This document shows, piece by piece, positions 33,788 to 42,791 of a DNA stretch of 64,000 bases. Under the pieces are notes generated by a model. That model was given only the letters and a program-made list of their open reading frames with translations. It had not been told where the DNA came from and made no database searches. This stretch comes from Vibrio cyclitrophicus (GTDB lineage Bacteria > Pseudomonadota > Gammaproteobacteria > Enterobacterales > Vibrionaceae): the NCBI GenBank assembly GCA_023206055.1, contig CP065366.1:868001-932000 (forward strand). Reading direction: 5' to 3'. Made by a program: the position numbers and the translations under genes. Position 1 is the first letter of the stretch. Every line of letters begins with the position of its first letter.

Positions 33788-36024
33788 TGACAACGACCAC
33801 TAATACCAGCATAGAGACAGCGAACTCAGTTAAGCCAGTTTCACTTATCCCTGAGCAACTCATGGATGTATTAAAGTTCCTCGCTGATAGGGGCTCAATT
33901 CGTCAGTTGGATTATCAATTTGCCCGTTTTATTGCTCAGCAAGCCGCGGCTCACTCTCAAGAAGTCGGTTTTCTCGCAGGGGTGGTGAGCCATGAATTAG
34001 GCAAGGGGCATATCTGTACTCAGCTTATACAGCAGTATACGGTAGGCCCTGAACAAACGGCGGATCTTGCTCAGTTACTTGGGTTGTACGGTGAAACGGC
34101 ACTGCAACTGAATCAAAAGTTATTAGGTATTGATTGGGTGGCGGTACTTCAATCGTCAAACCTAGTTGGCACAACTAATGATTGCGTTAAGCCGCTGATG
34201 TTTGATGGACAGCGAGTTTATTTACAGCGCTATTGGAACTACGAAGTTGTGTTGGCTGAAACGTTAAACCGTCTAAGTAATCCAGTCGAGTTCAATATTG
34301 AACAGAAGAAGGCGCTCACTGAAACGCTGAATCAGTTATTCGCACGCAGTTATCACTTTTTGTTTAACGTATTAGCCAAGGCTGGTTCGAGTCAACAAAC
34401 CTCTCAGGTGTTACGCCAACAGTTGGTGTGTGACCATCTCGATATCGTTGATGAACAGGCTCTAGATTGGGGCGCGATCGACCAAGTGATTGTTCAAGCC
34501 AAGCAAGTAATGGATCTAGAGGTGTTGGATAGCCTAGTGCCGTTATCCGTCTGTTTGAACTGGCAAAAGGTCGCAGCAGCAGTGGCGTTAAGTCGTCGTT
34601 TTGCTGTGATTTCTGGTGGGCCGGGTACTGGTAAAACGACCACGGTAACCAAATTACTGTCGGCTATGGTCGAGCAATCGTTAAGCCAAGGTAAAACACC
34701 GACGATCAAGCTGGTGGCACCGACAGGTAAGGCGGCGGCACGTTTAACAGAGTCGATTGGCAAAGCGATTGAGCAGCTGCCTTTAGCGCCTGAAGTAAAA
34801 GCCAACATACCAACGGAATCGAGTACTTTACACAGATTACTCGGCGCGATCCCTAATCGAGCGGAGTTTAGACACAACCGACGTAATCCACTTCACCTTG
34901 ATATCTTGGTGGTGGATGAAGCTTCGATGGTCGACTTATCCATGATGTATAAGCTGGTGGATGCACTCCCTGAACACGCAAGGCTTATCTTGTTGGGGGA
35001 TAAAGACCAACTCGCTTCCGTTGAAGCGGGCGCGGTGTTAGGTGATATCTGCTCGTTTAATTCAACAGGCTACAGCACAGCGCAAGGTAATTTGATTGCA
35101 GAGATGACCGGTTTTGACGCGATAGCTAATACAGGGCAGGTCAAAGCTGGATCGGTTAACCCTCCTGCGATTGCAGATAGCTTGTGTATGCTGCAGAAGA
35201 GTTATCGTTTCGATGCTCGTTCAGGTATCGGGCAGTTGGCAAAAGCAATCAATAACGGCTCTGCTAATCAGGTCGATCAAGTGTTTGCTAAAGGATTTGG
35301 AGACATTGAAAATCACCCGCTGTCGAGTGATAGCTATAACTTGATGCTGCGTACCTTAGTTAATGAGTATGGTGAGTATCTCAATAGAATGAATGTTCCT
35401 TTAAACGAGTTAGAGACTCAAGAAGCGCGAGCTAAATCGGTTCTCGATTTGTTCAGCAAATGTCGATTGCTGTGCTCCGTTCGTGAAGGCGATTTTGGTG
35501 TTAAAGGTTTGAATAACAGGATCGAAAGAGCGCTAGCAGCAAGACGTTTGGTGAATCCGCACAATGACGAATTGTGGTATCACGGGCGACCAGTAATGGT
35601 AACGCGTAATGACCATGGTTTAGGTTTATATAATGGTGATATTGGTATCTGCATGCTTGAGGCCGATTCCAGTAGTGCTTCTTATGATATTTCCCATTCA
35701 ATAGCTGCGAGTTCTGCGCCTAGATTGAAGGTGTATTTTGAATTGCCGGATGGCAGCGTGAAAGCGGTGCTTCCAAGCCGAGTTCCCGATCATGAAACGG
35801 CTTATGCGATGACGATTCACAAATCTCAGGGTAGCGAATTTGATTTGACCTTAATGATCCTGCCGCCAGATTTTAGCCCCATTCTAACGCGAGAGCTTAT
35901 CTATACCGGTATTACGCGTGCAAAGAAACGATTGATGATGTTCAGTGATACCAATGTACTAAAACGTGGTATTAAAGTGAAAACAGAGCGAGTTAGCGGT
36001 TTAGGAAGTCGTTTAACCGGCTAA
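33787..36024 (+). CDS. recD: Exodeoxyribonuclease V subunit RecD
   Basis: 5'-3' helicase subunit of RecBCD. 745 residues, longer than E. coli RecD (608). Extra residues include a stretch around STGYSTAQGNLIAEMTGFDAIA. Walker A is GGPGTGKTTTVTKLL, followed by APTGKAAARLTESIG, the DEASMVD box, GDKDQLASVEAGAVLGD, and C-terminal AMTIHKSQGSEFD. Its ATG overlaps the recB stop by one base, so the two are translationally coupled. Confidence 0.96.
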   Translation: MTTTTNTSIETANSVKPVSLIPEQLMDVLKFLADRGSIRQLDYQFARFIAQQAAAHSQEVGFLAGVVSHELGKGHICTQLIQQYTVGPEQTADLAQLLGLYGETALQLNQKLLGIDWVAVLQSSNLVGTTNDCVKPLMFDGQRVYLQRYWNYEVVLAETLNRLSNPVEFNIEQKKALTETLNQLFARSYHFLFNVLAKAGSSQQTSQVLRQQLVCDHLDIVDEQALDWGAIDQVIVQAKQVMDLEVLDSLVPLSVCLNWQKVAAAVALSRRFAVISGGPGTGKTTTVTKLLSAMVEQSLSQGKTPTIKLVAPTGKAAARLTESIGKAIEQLPLAPEVKANIPTESSTLHRLLGAIPNRAEFRHNRRNPLHLDILVVDEASMVDLSMMYKLVDALPEHARLILLGDKDQLASVEAGAVLGDICSFNSTGYSTAQGNLIAEMTGFDAIANTGQVKAGSVNPPAIADSLCMLQKSYRFDARSGIGQLAKAINNGSANQVDQVFAKGFGDIENHPLSSDSYNLMLRTLVNEYGEYLNRMNVPLNELETQEARAKSVLDLFSKCRLLCSVREGDFGVKGLNNRIERALAARRLVNPHNDELWYHGRPVMVTRNDHGLGLYNGDIGICMLEADSSSASYDISHSIAASSAPRLKVYFELPDGSVKAVLPSRVPDHETAYAMTIHKSQGSEFDLTLMILPPDFSPILTRELIYTGITRAKKRLMMFSDTNVLKRGIKVKTERVSGLGSRLTG

Positions 36025-36092
36025 CAGTCAGTAGTTTTAGCGAAGGTGTTTCTGGAAGTAAAACGACGAAATAGCAGGGTAGAGTGTATACA

Positions 36093-36118
36093 CAAAGCAA
36101 CCATCCCTGGTTGCTTTG
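36093..36118. terminator. Strong hairpin between recD and a small minus-strand ORF
   Basis: CAAAGCAACCA (36093-36103) / TGGTTGCTTTG (36108-36118), a perfect 11-base stem with a four-base loop. There is no T run on either strand beyond a short one, so its terminator role is uncertain. Confidence 0.5.
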
Positions 36119-36124
36119 AGCGTG

Positions 36125-36316
36125 TTAGGAATCAGTGCCTAAAAACGCTCGAGTAAACGATATATGGTTTATTTTGTACTTTGCTTGGCAATTCAAAATA
36201 AACTCTTTGAGGTTCTCGCTCACAGGGAACACGCAGTGTACGTCTAGCCCTTCTAAGAATTGGTTATCAGCCATATCCCAAAAACTTTGCAGCGAGTTAC
36301 AAACAATGGTTCTCAT
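36125..36316 (-). CDS. Hypothetical small protein, 63 residues
   Basis: A frame from the ATG at 36316 encodes a mixed-composition protein with two or three cysteines (MRTIVCNSLQSFWDMADNQF, then LEGLDVHCVFPVSENLKEF). AAAGAG is about ten bases upstream, a weak ribosome binding site. The frame is open back to an ATG at 36409, but that part is serine-rich and lacks a site. It looks more protein-like than the opposite-strand frame. No family recognised; a remnant is possible. Confidence 0.45.
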   Translation of the reverse strand: MRTIVCNSLQSFWDMADNQFLEGLDVHCVFPVSENLKEFILNCQAKYKINHISFTRAFLGTDS

Positions 36317-36597
36317 ATCAATGTTGCTCTTTTTGCTGTTTATACTAACGGCAGAGCTACTGCTAGCGTGCTGACCGTTAACGGGTATAGCAATCCGTGC
36401 AGTTACCATCTCAAGAAGTCGATATGACTATCGAGATGGCAATTCCTATAAAAACATTTGTTAATATTATTAAAGCGCTTAAATTCTATACAATTATTCG
36501 TGTGAGTGAAAGTGCATACTTAATAAAACTCTTATAGTAAACGATTACATTTGCAATTAATTTACGATCAAACTGAGATTCTGGTCCAAAACTTTAT

Positions 36598-37935
36598 TTA
36601 CACGTTTAACGCTAAGATCTTTGAGTTTCTCTGATAGTTGTATAGACCCTGTTTTTCCATCGGTAACTCATCAACACCTATCTCGTAAAAACCCTGTTCT
36701 CGGAACCAATGAAGGCTGTGTGTGGTAAGAACAAAGATCTGGTCGATGTCTCGCGACTTGGATTGATGACGCATATAATCGAGCAGTAATTGCCCACGGT
36801 TTCCATCGCGGTAGTCAGGGTGGATAGCAACACACGCCATCTCTGCCATATGATCTTCGGGATAAGCATATAGTGCAGCGCAGCCAATAATCAGACCGTC
36901 TTTTTCAATGATGGTAAAACGATGGACTTCTTGTTCTAACTGCTCTCTTGAGCGACGAACGAGAATACCTTGTTCTTCAAGCGGGCGAATAAGATCAAAG
37001 ATACCACCGATGTCATCAATCTGAGCTTGTCTGACTTGCTCGGCACTCGCCATGACCACTTGGGTTCCAATACCGTCGAAAGAGAACAGCTCTTGGATTA
37101 ATGCGCCATCCACTTTGTAGCTGATTAAGTGACAACGAGGCACACCAGCACGACAAGCAGAGATTGCACCTTTCAGGAATCGAAGTGTGCCAGTGCTCAT
37201 GTCTTCGGCAGGGTTTTGAGATTGAGTTAAGCGTTCTAGAATTTGTTTTGCGTCTGTGGGGAAAAGTTCGGCGAGTACATTACCGTTTTGATCCGTTACC
37301 CCTTGCTCAGAGCAAAAACCAATCAGCTTGTCGGCTTTTAAACGAATGGCTACTTGAGTTGCGACTTCTTCAGAAAGTAGGTTGAAGCTTTCACCAGTCA
37401 CGGAGCTAGCAATAGGCCCAAGCAGGACGATGGAGCCTTGGTCGAGTGTACGATTAATCCCTTCAATATCGATTCGACGGATACGTCCGCTGTGACAGTA
37501 ATCCGTGCCATCATCAACGCCCAATGGCTGAGCGGTAATAAAGTTGCCACTCATTACGTTGAGTTGAGTGCCCGCCATTGGCGTGTTGTTCAGGCTCATT
37601 GAAAGCCGAGCTGTGATGGCAAGTTGTAATTGCCCCGCTGCCTGCATAGCAACACCCAGAGAATATTCATCGGTGACTCTGATATTCTTGTGATAAGGCG
37701 TATGACAATCTTGTTTTGCTAACAGTTGGTTGATCTGCGGTCTTGCGCCATGAACAAGAACAATCTTGACCCCAAGACTGTGGAGTAGGGCAATATCACT
37801 AATAATGTTGCCAAAGTTTCTATCGGCAACGGCTTCGCCTCCCAGCATAATTACCATGGTCTTGCCACGGTGAGCATTTACGTAAGGGGTTGATTGTCTG
37901 AAACCTTTTACTAGCGCTGTACTTCTTAATTTCAC
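36598..37935 (-). CDS. argA: N-acetylglutamate synthase ArgA
   Basis: First step of arginine synthesis: acetyl-CoA + glutamate to N-acetylglutamate. 445 residues in two domains. Residues about 1-290 are an amino-acid-kinase fold (MVIMLGGEAVADRNFGNI, IVLVHGARPQINQLL, IVLLGPIASSVTGE) that binds arginine for feedback inhibition. Residues about 295-445 are a GNAT acetyltransferase (CVAIHPDYRDGNRGQLLLDY). It starts at GTG (37935) with GGA eight bases upstream. ARG boxes lie 16-50 bases upstream. As in E. coli it converges on recD. Confidence 0.96.
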   Translation of the reverse strand: MKLRSTALVKGFRQSTPYVNAHRGKTMVIMLGGEAVADRNFGNIISDIALLHSLGVKIVLVHGARPQINQLLAKQDCHTPYHKNIRVTDEYSLGVAMQAAGQLQLAITARLSMSLNNTPMAGTQLNVMSGNFITAQPLGVDDGTDYCHSGRIRRIDIEGINRTLDQGSIVLLGPIASSVTGESFNLLSEEVATQVAIRLKADKLIGFCSEQGVTDQNGNVLAELFPTDAKQILERLTQSQNPAEDMSTGTLRFLKGAISACRAGVPRCHLISYKVDGALIQELFSFDGIGTQVVMASAEQVRQAQIDDIGGIFDLIRPLEEQGILVRRSREQLEQEVHRFTIIEKDGLIIGCAALYAYPEDHMAEMACVAIHPDYRDGNRGQLLLDYMRHQSKSRDIDQIFVLTTHSLHWFREQGFYEIGVDELPMEKQGLYNYQRNSKILALNV

Positions 37936-37950
37936 AGAACAAGTCCATTT

Positions 37951-37985
37951 TGTTTATTTATTCGGTAATTTAGCATTTAAATTCA
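37951..37985 (-). promoter_or_regulatory. Tandem ARG boxes (ArgR operator) of argA
   Basis: Minus strand, TGAATTTAAATGCT (37985-37972) and CGAATAAATAAACA (37964-37951) resemble the ARG box TGAATNNNNATTCA with two and three mismatches. They are 21 bases centre to centre, the known spacing of paired boxes. The location just upstream of argA supports ArgR repression. Confidence 0.65.
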
Positions 37986-38081
37986 GATTTAAACAACACC
38001 TTTTTGGAATAAAGCGCAAACTATGCTCATCTAGGGTTCATTATATAAACGGTCTCAGTGTAGAATGCGCATAGCATCTTT

Positions 38082-38570
38082 ATGAGTAGTTACCGAATGC
38101 AACAAGCTCCAACAACAAAGAACAAAATCGACGAGATAACCACAGGTCTCTACAGTGAGGCAGAACAACGCAACCAATCTAAGTTTAAGCGTAAGATCAT
38201 CGAGCGCTGTCTCATGGTTTTGGCACTGGTCGGTTCGTTCGCAGTGGTGTCACTTTTTGGTGATGTGATCACTCGATTGCAAGATTCAGCAACGCCAAAT
38301 CACTTGCTTTATGGTACTTGGATTGAACAAGATGTTGCGCATTACGCGACGGATGAGTTCGTACTGAATGCTAATGGTGTGTCAGTTCGTGGGTCTGTTG
38401 TTTCGACGAGCTTTGACTTTGACGGTCGCTACTTTGAATATAAGGCGGGTGATCAAACGTATCGTTTCCGCATGACCAATTCTGACAATACAGAAATGGT
38501 GCTCGATTCTGACAGTCACTATAATCCTGTCTTTCGCCTTAAAGGCCATATCGTTCACTCAGTCCGATAG
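38082..38570 (+). CDS. DUF2850-family membrane-anchored protein
   Basis: 162 residues: a charged N-terminus (about 40 residues), one transmembrane helix (CLMVLALVGSFAVVSLFGDVI) and a periplasmic domain beginning YGTWIEQDVAHYATDEFVLNANGV, which I recall as DUF2850 of vibrios. No function is assigned. ATG 38082 or 38097 are both possible starts. Divergent from argA, upstream of mltA. Confidence 0.7.
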   Translation: MSSYRMQQAPTTKNKIDEITTGLYSEAEQRNQSKFKRKIIERCLMVLALVGSFAVVSLFGDVITRLQDSATPNHLLYGTWIEQDVAHYATDEFVLNANGVSVRGSVVSTSFDFDGRYFEYKAGDQTYRFRMTNSDNTEMVLDSDSHYNPVFRLKGHIVHSVR

Positions 38571-38660
38571 GTTATCTTACTGTAAACTCTTACAATCTAA
38601 GATTGTTTTATCTGACTGTTTTTGTCATCCTCGATGCATAGAATTTTTAGGATGACTCTT

Positions 38661-39764
38661 GTGATTAAAAAATGGCTTCCCCTTGTTGCCGCCTCTGTAC
38701 TATTTGGCTGTGCTCAACCTACCGATCTTGCCCAACAACATCTTGATGATGAATTTCCTCGCACCTTAAATAAGGTCGATCAGGTTGAATCTAATAAACC
38801 AAGAGACTACACCGCGTTTGCCGAACAAGCTGAGATGGTGGTATCTAAATCCCCTTCGATGGCAAAAATCTATGAGCCGCTTTATCAGCAGCTCAATGAG
38901 TGGGCGTTGCAAAGTGGTGATCCAAGCCAACTGGCCAACTTTGGCGTTCAAACTGCTCAACTTGGTGGTGGCGATAAGCAAGGCAATGTTTTGTTCACGG
39001 GCTACTTCTCTCCTGTGATGGAATTACGCCATGAAGCGAATGAAGAGTATCGATTCCCTGTTTATGGGCTTCCTGATTGTGATAAAGATTGTCCGACTCG
39101 TGAAGAGATCTACAACGGTGCATTAGAAGGCCAAGGTCTTGAACTTGGCTACGCTGCTAACCGAATCGACCCATTTATGATGGAAGTACAAGGCAGTGGC
39201 TTTGTGCATTTTGGCGATGATGACACGCTTAAGTATTTCGCATACGCGGGTAAGAACAATAAGGCTTACGTGAGTATTGGCCGTGTTCTGATCGAACGAG
39301 GCTTAGTTCCGCGTGAGAAGATGTCGCTGAAAGCAATCAAAGAATGGGTATTGGCGAACGAGTCAGAGGTGGTGAAAGAGCTGCTTGAGCAAAACCCATC
39401 TTTCGTTTTCTTTAGCGCAAGAGATGACTTGTCGGTAATCGGTAGCGCAGGCATTCCATTGTTACCAATGGCCGCAGTTGCGGGTGATCGCTCTATCTTA
39501 CCAATGGGAACTCCGATTCTTGCAGAGGTACCACTATTAAATGCTGACGGTACTTGGAGCGGTGCACACCAACTAAGACTGTTACTAGTTTTAGATACCG
39601 GTGGCGCGGTTAAGCAGAACCACTTGGATCTCTACCACGGCATGGGGCCAAGAGCAGGTACTGAAGCGGGTCATTACAAGCATTTTGGTCGAGTGTGGAA
39701 GCTGGGTCTAGATGGCAGCGCGACCGAAGCGCCTTGGGCTTTGCCTCCTGAGAAGGTTGAGTAA
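38661..39764 (+). CDS. mltA: Membrane-bound lytic murein transglycosylase A
   Basis: Outer-membrane lipoprotein that cuts murein glycan strands. 367 residues if started at GTG 38661, which has AGGA eight bases upstream and yields a clean lipoprotein signal (VIKKWLPLVAASVLFGC). In-frame upstream codons back to 38622 are less likely. The MltA domain (TGYFSPVMELRHE, EVQGSGFVHFGD) is followed by the 3D domain with conserved aspartates (LLLVLDTGGAVKQNHLDLYHG). Next gene tcdA lies behind a terminator. Confidence 0.94.
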   Translation: MIKKWLPLVAASVLFGCAQPTDLAQQHLDDEFPRTLNKVDQVESNKPRDYTAFAEQAEMVVSKSPSMAKIYEPLYQQLNEWALQSGDPSQLANFGVQTAQLGGGDKQGNVLFTGYFSPVMELRHEANEEYRFPVYGLPDCDKDCPTREEIYNGALEGQGLELGYAANRIDPFMMEVQGSGFVHFGDDDTLKYFAYAGKNNKAYVSIGRVLIERGLVPREKMSLKAIKEWVLANESEVVKELLEQNPSFVFFSARDDLSVIGSAGIPLLPMAAVAGDRSILPMGTPILAEVPLLNADGTWSGAHQLRLLLVLDTGGAVKQNHLDLYHGMGPRAGTEAGHYKHFGRVWKLGLDGSATEAPWALPPEKVE

Positions 39765-39820
39765 ACGACAATAAAATTGGGCATTGAAAGCGAATCGCTA
39801 ATCCCCTAGACTTTTTATTC

Positions 39821-39855
39821 AAGAGTGCGTATAAAACGCACTCTTTTCTTTTTCT
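39821..39855 (+). terminator. Rho-independent terminator after mltA
   Basis: AAGAGTGCGT (39821-39830) / ACGCACTCTT (39836-39845) followed by a T-rich run. Confidence 0.88.
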
Positions 39856-39877
39856 CAGAAATAAATTGGCGGCAACA

Positions 39878-40687
39878 ATGCGTGAATTGACCACTCCAGC
39901 TTCAGAAAACTATGACCAACGATTTGGTGGCACTCGTCGCCTATATGGCAATAGTGAAGTCGACATACTTAGAGCGGCACACGTGTGTGTTATCGGTATT
40001 GGTGGCGTGGGTTCATGGGCTGTTGAAGCGCTTGCTCGTACTGGTTTAGGTGAGCTGACGTTGATCGATATGGATGACGTGTGCGTGACTAACATCAACC
40101 GTCAGATCCACGCTATGTCGGGTACGATTGGTAAGAGCAAAATCGAAGTGATGGCTGAGCGCGTTAAGTTGATTAACCCTGAGTGTAAAGTGAACCTGAT
40201 AGACGATTTTATTGGTCCTGACAATCAGTCTGAATACTTGTCGAAAGAGTTCGATTTTGTTCTCGATGCGATTGATAGCATGAAAGCTAAGGCTTCGCTG
40301 TTGGCGTATTGTCGTAGCAACAAAATCAAAGTGATCACCACGGGTGGCGCGGGTGGCCAAGTCGACCCAACTCAAATTAAAGTGGCTGATCTGACTAAGA
40401 CGATTCAAGATCCGCTAGCGAAGAAACTGAAAGACACATTACGTCGTCACCACAACTTCCCTACAAATCCTGCGCGTAAGTTCGGTATCGACTGTGTGTT
40501 CTCGACAGAACAGTTGAAATACCCGCAAGCTGACGGCAGTGTATGTGCTGCGAAAGCGACAGCCGAAGGGCCAAAACGAATGGATTGTGCAACAGGTTTT
40601 GGTGCTGCAACGGTGGTAACAGCGACCTTTGGTTTTGTTGCTGTTTCACGTATCGTAGAAAAGATCATTCAAAAGCACAGTAAGTAA
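39878..40687 (+). CDS. tcdA: tRNA threonylcarbamoyladenosine dehydratase TcdA
   Basis: ATP-dependent E1-like enzyme (CsdL/YgdL) that closes t6A37 of tRNA into cyclic t6A. 269 residues from ATG 39878. The Rossmann ATP site is VIGIGGVGSWAVEALARTG. Next come the IDMDDVCVTNINRQ motif and the conserved DAIDSMKAK, TTGGAGGQVDPTQI, and a Cys in FGIDCVFSTE. csdE follows 41 bases on; together with csdA they form the sulfur relay linked to this modification. Confidence 0.95.
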   Translation: MRELTTPASENYDQRFGGTRRLYGNSEVDILRAAHVCVIGIGGVGSWAVEALARTGLGELTLIDMDDVCVTNINRQIHAMSGTIGKSKIEVMAERVKLINPECKVNLIDDFIGPDNQSEYLSKEFDFVLDAIDSMKAKASLLAYCRSNKIKVITTGGAGGQVDPTQIKVADLTKTIQDPLAKKLKDTLRRHHNFPTNPARKFGIDCVFSTEQLKYPQADGSVCAAKATAEGPKRMDCATGFGAATVVTATFGFVAVSRIVEKIIQKHSK

Positions 40688-40728
40688 CTCGTTACTTTAC
40701 GCTTACTAAGAATTTACTGGACATAAAA

Positions 40729-41160
40729 ATGACGTCATTTCCAAGTTCTCCATTCGGCACTGAAATTACCAGTGATGATATCGTCGCGAAGATGCAGACA
40801 TTTAGCGGCTGGGAAGACCGTTATCGCCAGGTGATTCAATGGGGTAAGAAACTGCCAATGATGCCCGATGAACTGAAAAGTGAACAGGTGATTGTCTCCG
40901 GCTGTGAAAGCCAAGTGTGGTTAGTTTCTCAAAATATCGACGGTGTTTGGTATTTTTGTGCTGATTCTGATGCTCGTATCGTACGCGGTCTGATTGCATT
41001 AGTGATGGCTGCGTATGATGGAAAAACATCAAATCAGGTTCAAGCGTTTGATATTGATGGTTATTTTGAAAAAATTGGTTTAATTACCCACCTTAGCCCA
41101 TCTCGCGGGAACGGATTAAAAGCGATTGTTGAGCAAATCAAGAACCTCGCTAAATCATAA
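40729..41160 (+). CDS. csdE: Sulfur acceptor protein CsdE (SufE family)
   Basis: Accepts sulfane sulfur from the cysteine desulfurase CsdA and passes it to TcdA. 143 residues with the acceptor Cys in VSGCESQVWL. The SufE fold segments GWEDRYRQVIQWGKKLP and FDIDGYFEKIGLITHLSPSRGNGL are typical. It is the last plus-strand gene before the tandem repeats; csdA converges on it, whereas in E. coli csdA and csdE run the same way. Confidence 0.95.
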   Translation: MTSFPSSPFGTEITSDDIVAKMQTFSGWEDRYRQVIQWGKKLPMMPDELKSEQVIVSGCESQVWLVSQNIDGVWYFCADSDARIVRGLIALVMAAYDGKTSNQVQAFDIDGYFEKIGLITHLSPSRGNGLKAIVEQIKNLAKS

Positions 41161-41198
41161 TTGTCTCCACACATTTTTATCGTAGTGCTTTAAAGAGA

Positions 41199-41500
41199 TT
41201 CCAGATACTTCGTTCCTCAGTTCTGGAATGACGGTTTCTAACTGTGTTTTGTCATTCCCTAAAGCGACGAAGGAGCGCAATAGGGAATCTCATTTGGATG
41301 ATATCGCTATTAGATATTCCTGACACTTCGCTCCTCAGTTCTGGAATGACGAATTCTAACTGTGTTTCGTCATTCCCTAAAGCGACGAAGGAGCGTAATA
41401 GGGAATCTAGTTTGGATGGTCTGCTATTTGAGGTTTCAGATACTTCGTTCCTCAGTTTTGGAATGACGATTTCTAACTCAGTCTCGCCACTCCCTAAAGC
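41199..41500. repeat. Tandem repeat of a double-hairpin unit, about 118 bases, 2.5 copies
   Basis: Each unit has hairpin A, TTCCAGA/TCTGGAA around a TACTTCGTTCCTCAG loop, then a spacer TGACGNTTTCTAACTGTGTTT, then hairpin B, ATTCCCTA/TAGGGAAT around AAGCGACGAAGGAGCG. Copy 1 is at 41199-41288, copy 2 at 41316-41406. Copy 3 (41434 onward) keeps A in degraded form and the left arm of B, which ends at 41500, inside the csdA stop and last codon. Looks like an intergenic palindromic element of the REP or MITE kind that was duplicated in place. It probably also acts as a transcription barrier between the convergent genes. Confidence 0.85.
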
Positions 41501-42705
41501 ATATCAACGGCTTTTTCTATCGCTGCTACGAGCTTTTCGACGTCATCCATGTTGTTGTAAATACCAAATGAAATTCGCACGGTTCCTTTTACGTTGAGCG
41601 CATCCATTAATGGGTGTGCACAGTGGTGGCCTGCACGAACTGCGATACCTTGCTGATCCAATAACGTCGCGATGTCTTGATGGTGAACGCCATCCATTAC
41701 AAACGTAATCACACTAGAATTTGGTTTATAACCAAGGATCTGGATGTCGTCCAACTGGATTAGGGCTTGATAGGTTTTCTGTTGTAGCTGGTGGATATGA
41801 TTTTCGACATCTTGCTGTGCAAAACCACTTAACCATTCTATTGCAGTACTTAATGCTATCGCTCCCGCCACATTTGGCGTGCCCGCTTCGAATTTGCCAG
41901 GCAGTTCTGAAAAAGTAGTGCCAGAGAAAGAGACACGCTCAACCATTTTGCCACCGCCGTGCCAAGGTGGCATCGCTTCGAGCAATTCAAGCTTGCCGTA
42001 AAGTACACCGATACCCGCAGGGGCGTAGAGCTTGTGCCCTGAGAATACGTAGAAATCCGCACCTAAAGCAGCAACATCAACGGGCTCGTGTACGATGCCC
42101 TGTGCGCCATCGACCACAACAATCGCATCCATCTTGTGTGCTTTCTCTATGACAGCTTCAATCGGCTGACGAGAACCCGTTACGTTGGTTATCTGAGCTA
42201 ATGCAACAATCTTGGTTTGTTGATTTAAAAGTGCATCAAACGCAGTTAGGTCAAATTCGCAATCGGGTGTCATCGGTACTTTAACGACTTTAGCACCGGT
42301 TTGCTCAGCCACAATTTGCCAAGGCACAATGTTGGCGTGATGCTCCATTTCACTGACTAAGATCTCATCGCCAGGTTGAAGGGTGCTTCTAGCGTAAGTT
42401 TGAGCGATCAGGTTAAGTGCTTCGGTGGCACCGCGAGTCCAAATGATCTCTTTTGACGATGTCGCGCCAATAAACTGTGCGACTTTGTCTCTGGCCGCTT
42501 CAAATTGACTGGTTGCTTGCGCGGTTAAGCTGTGGCTACCACGGTGAACATTGGCATTCTGCTTAGAGTAATATTGGCTAATGGCATCAATAACTACCTG
42601 AGGTTTTTGTGTGGTTGCCGCGCTGTCTAAGTAAATCAACGGTTGTTGGTTGATGGTTTGTGATAGCGCAGGAAACTGCTCTCGGATGTGATTGATATCA
42701 AGCAT
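41494..42705 (-). CDS. csdA: Cysteine desulfurase CsdA (SufS family)
   Basis: PLP enzyme releasing sulfur from cysteine for CsdE. 403 residues. Start MLDINHIREQFPALSQ and the DSAATTQKPQ motif; PLP lysine in VFSGHKLYAPAGIGVLYG; persulfide Cys in VRAGHHCAHPLM; phosphate-binding and catalytic TRGATEALNL and EHHANIVPW. Classified as CsdA and not SufS or IscS by its neighbours csdE and tcdA. Its last codons coincide with the edge of the tandem repeat. Confidence 0.93.
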   Translation of the reverse strand: MLDINHIREQFPALSQTINQQPLIYLDSAATTQKPQVVIDAISQYYSKQNANVHRGSHSLTAQATSQFEAARDKVAQFIGATSSKEIIWTRGATEALNLIAQTYARSTLQPGDEILVSEMEHHANIVPWQIVAEQTGAKVVKVPMTPDCEFDLTAFDALLNQQTKIVALAQITNVTGSRQPIEAVIEKAHKMDAIVVVDGAQGIVHEPVDVAALGADFYVFSGHKLYAPAGIGVLYGKLELLEAMPPWHGGGKMVERVSFSGTTFSELPGKFEAGTPNVAGAIALSTAIEWLSGFAQQDVENHIHQLQQKTYQALIQLDDIQILGYKPNSSVITFVMDGVHHQDIATLLDQQGIAVRAGHHCAHPLMDALNVKGTVRISFGIYNNMDDVEKLVAAIEKAVDML

Positions 42706-42791
42706 CTATTATTACCTAAATCTTGGAAATTGGTGCCAGCGTTACGCTGAGCGGTATCGTTATTTTATCGCGACTTGTTAAGCGTTGCTGA

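Noticed and set aside
34494..34877. 127-codon minus-strand frame inside recD
   Set aside because: Overlaps the Walker A region of recD in antisense; no ribosome binding site.
40046..40408. 120-codon minus-strand frame inside tcdA
   Set aside because: Antisense to conserved tcdA motifs.
41199..41500. CRISPR-like array
   Set aside because: The repeats are ~118 bases, palindromic in two parts, and the 'spacers' between them are themselves conserved; no cas genes.
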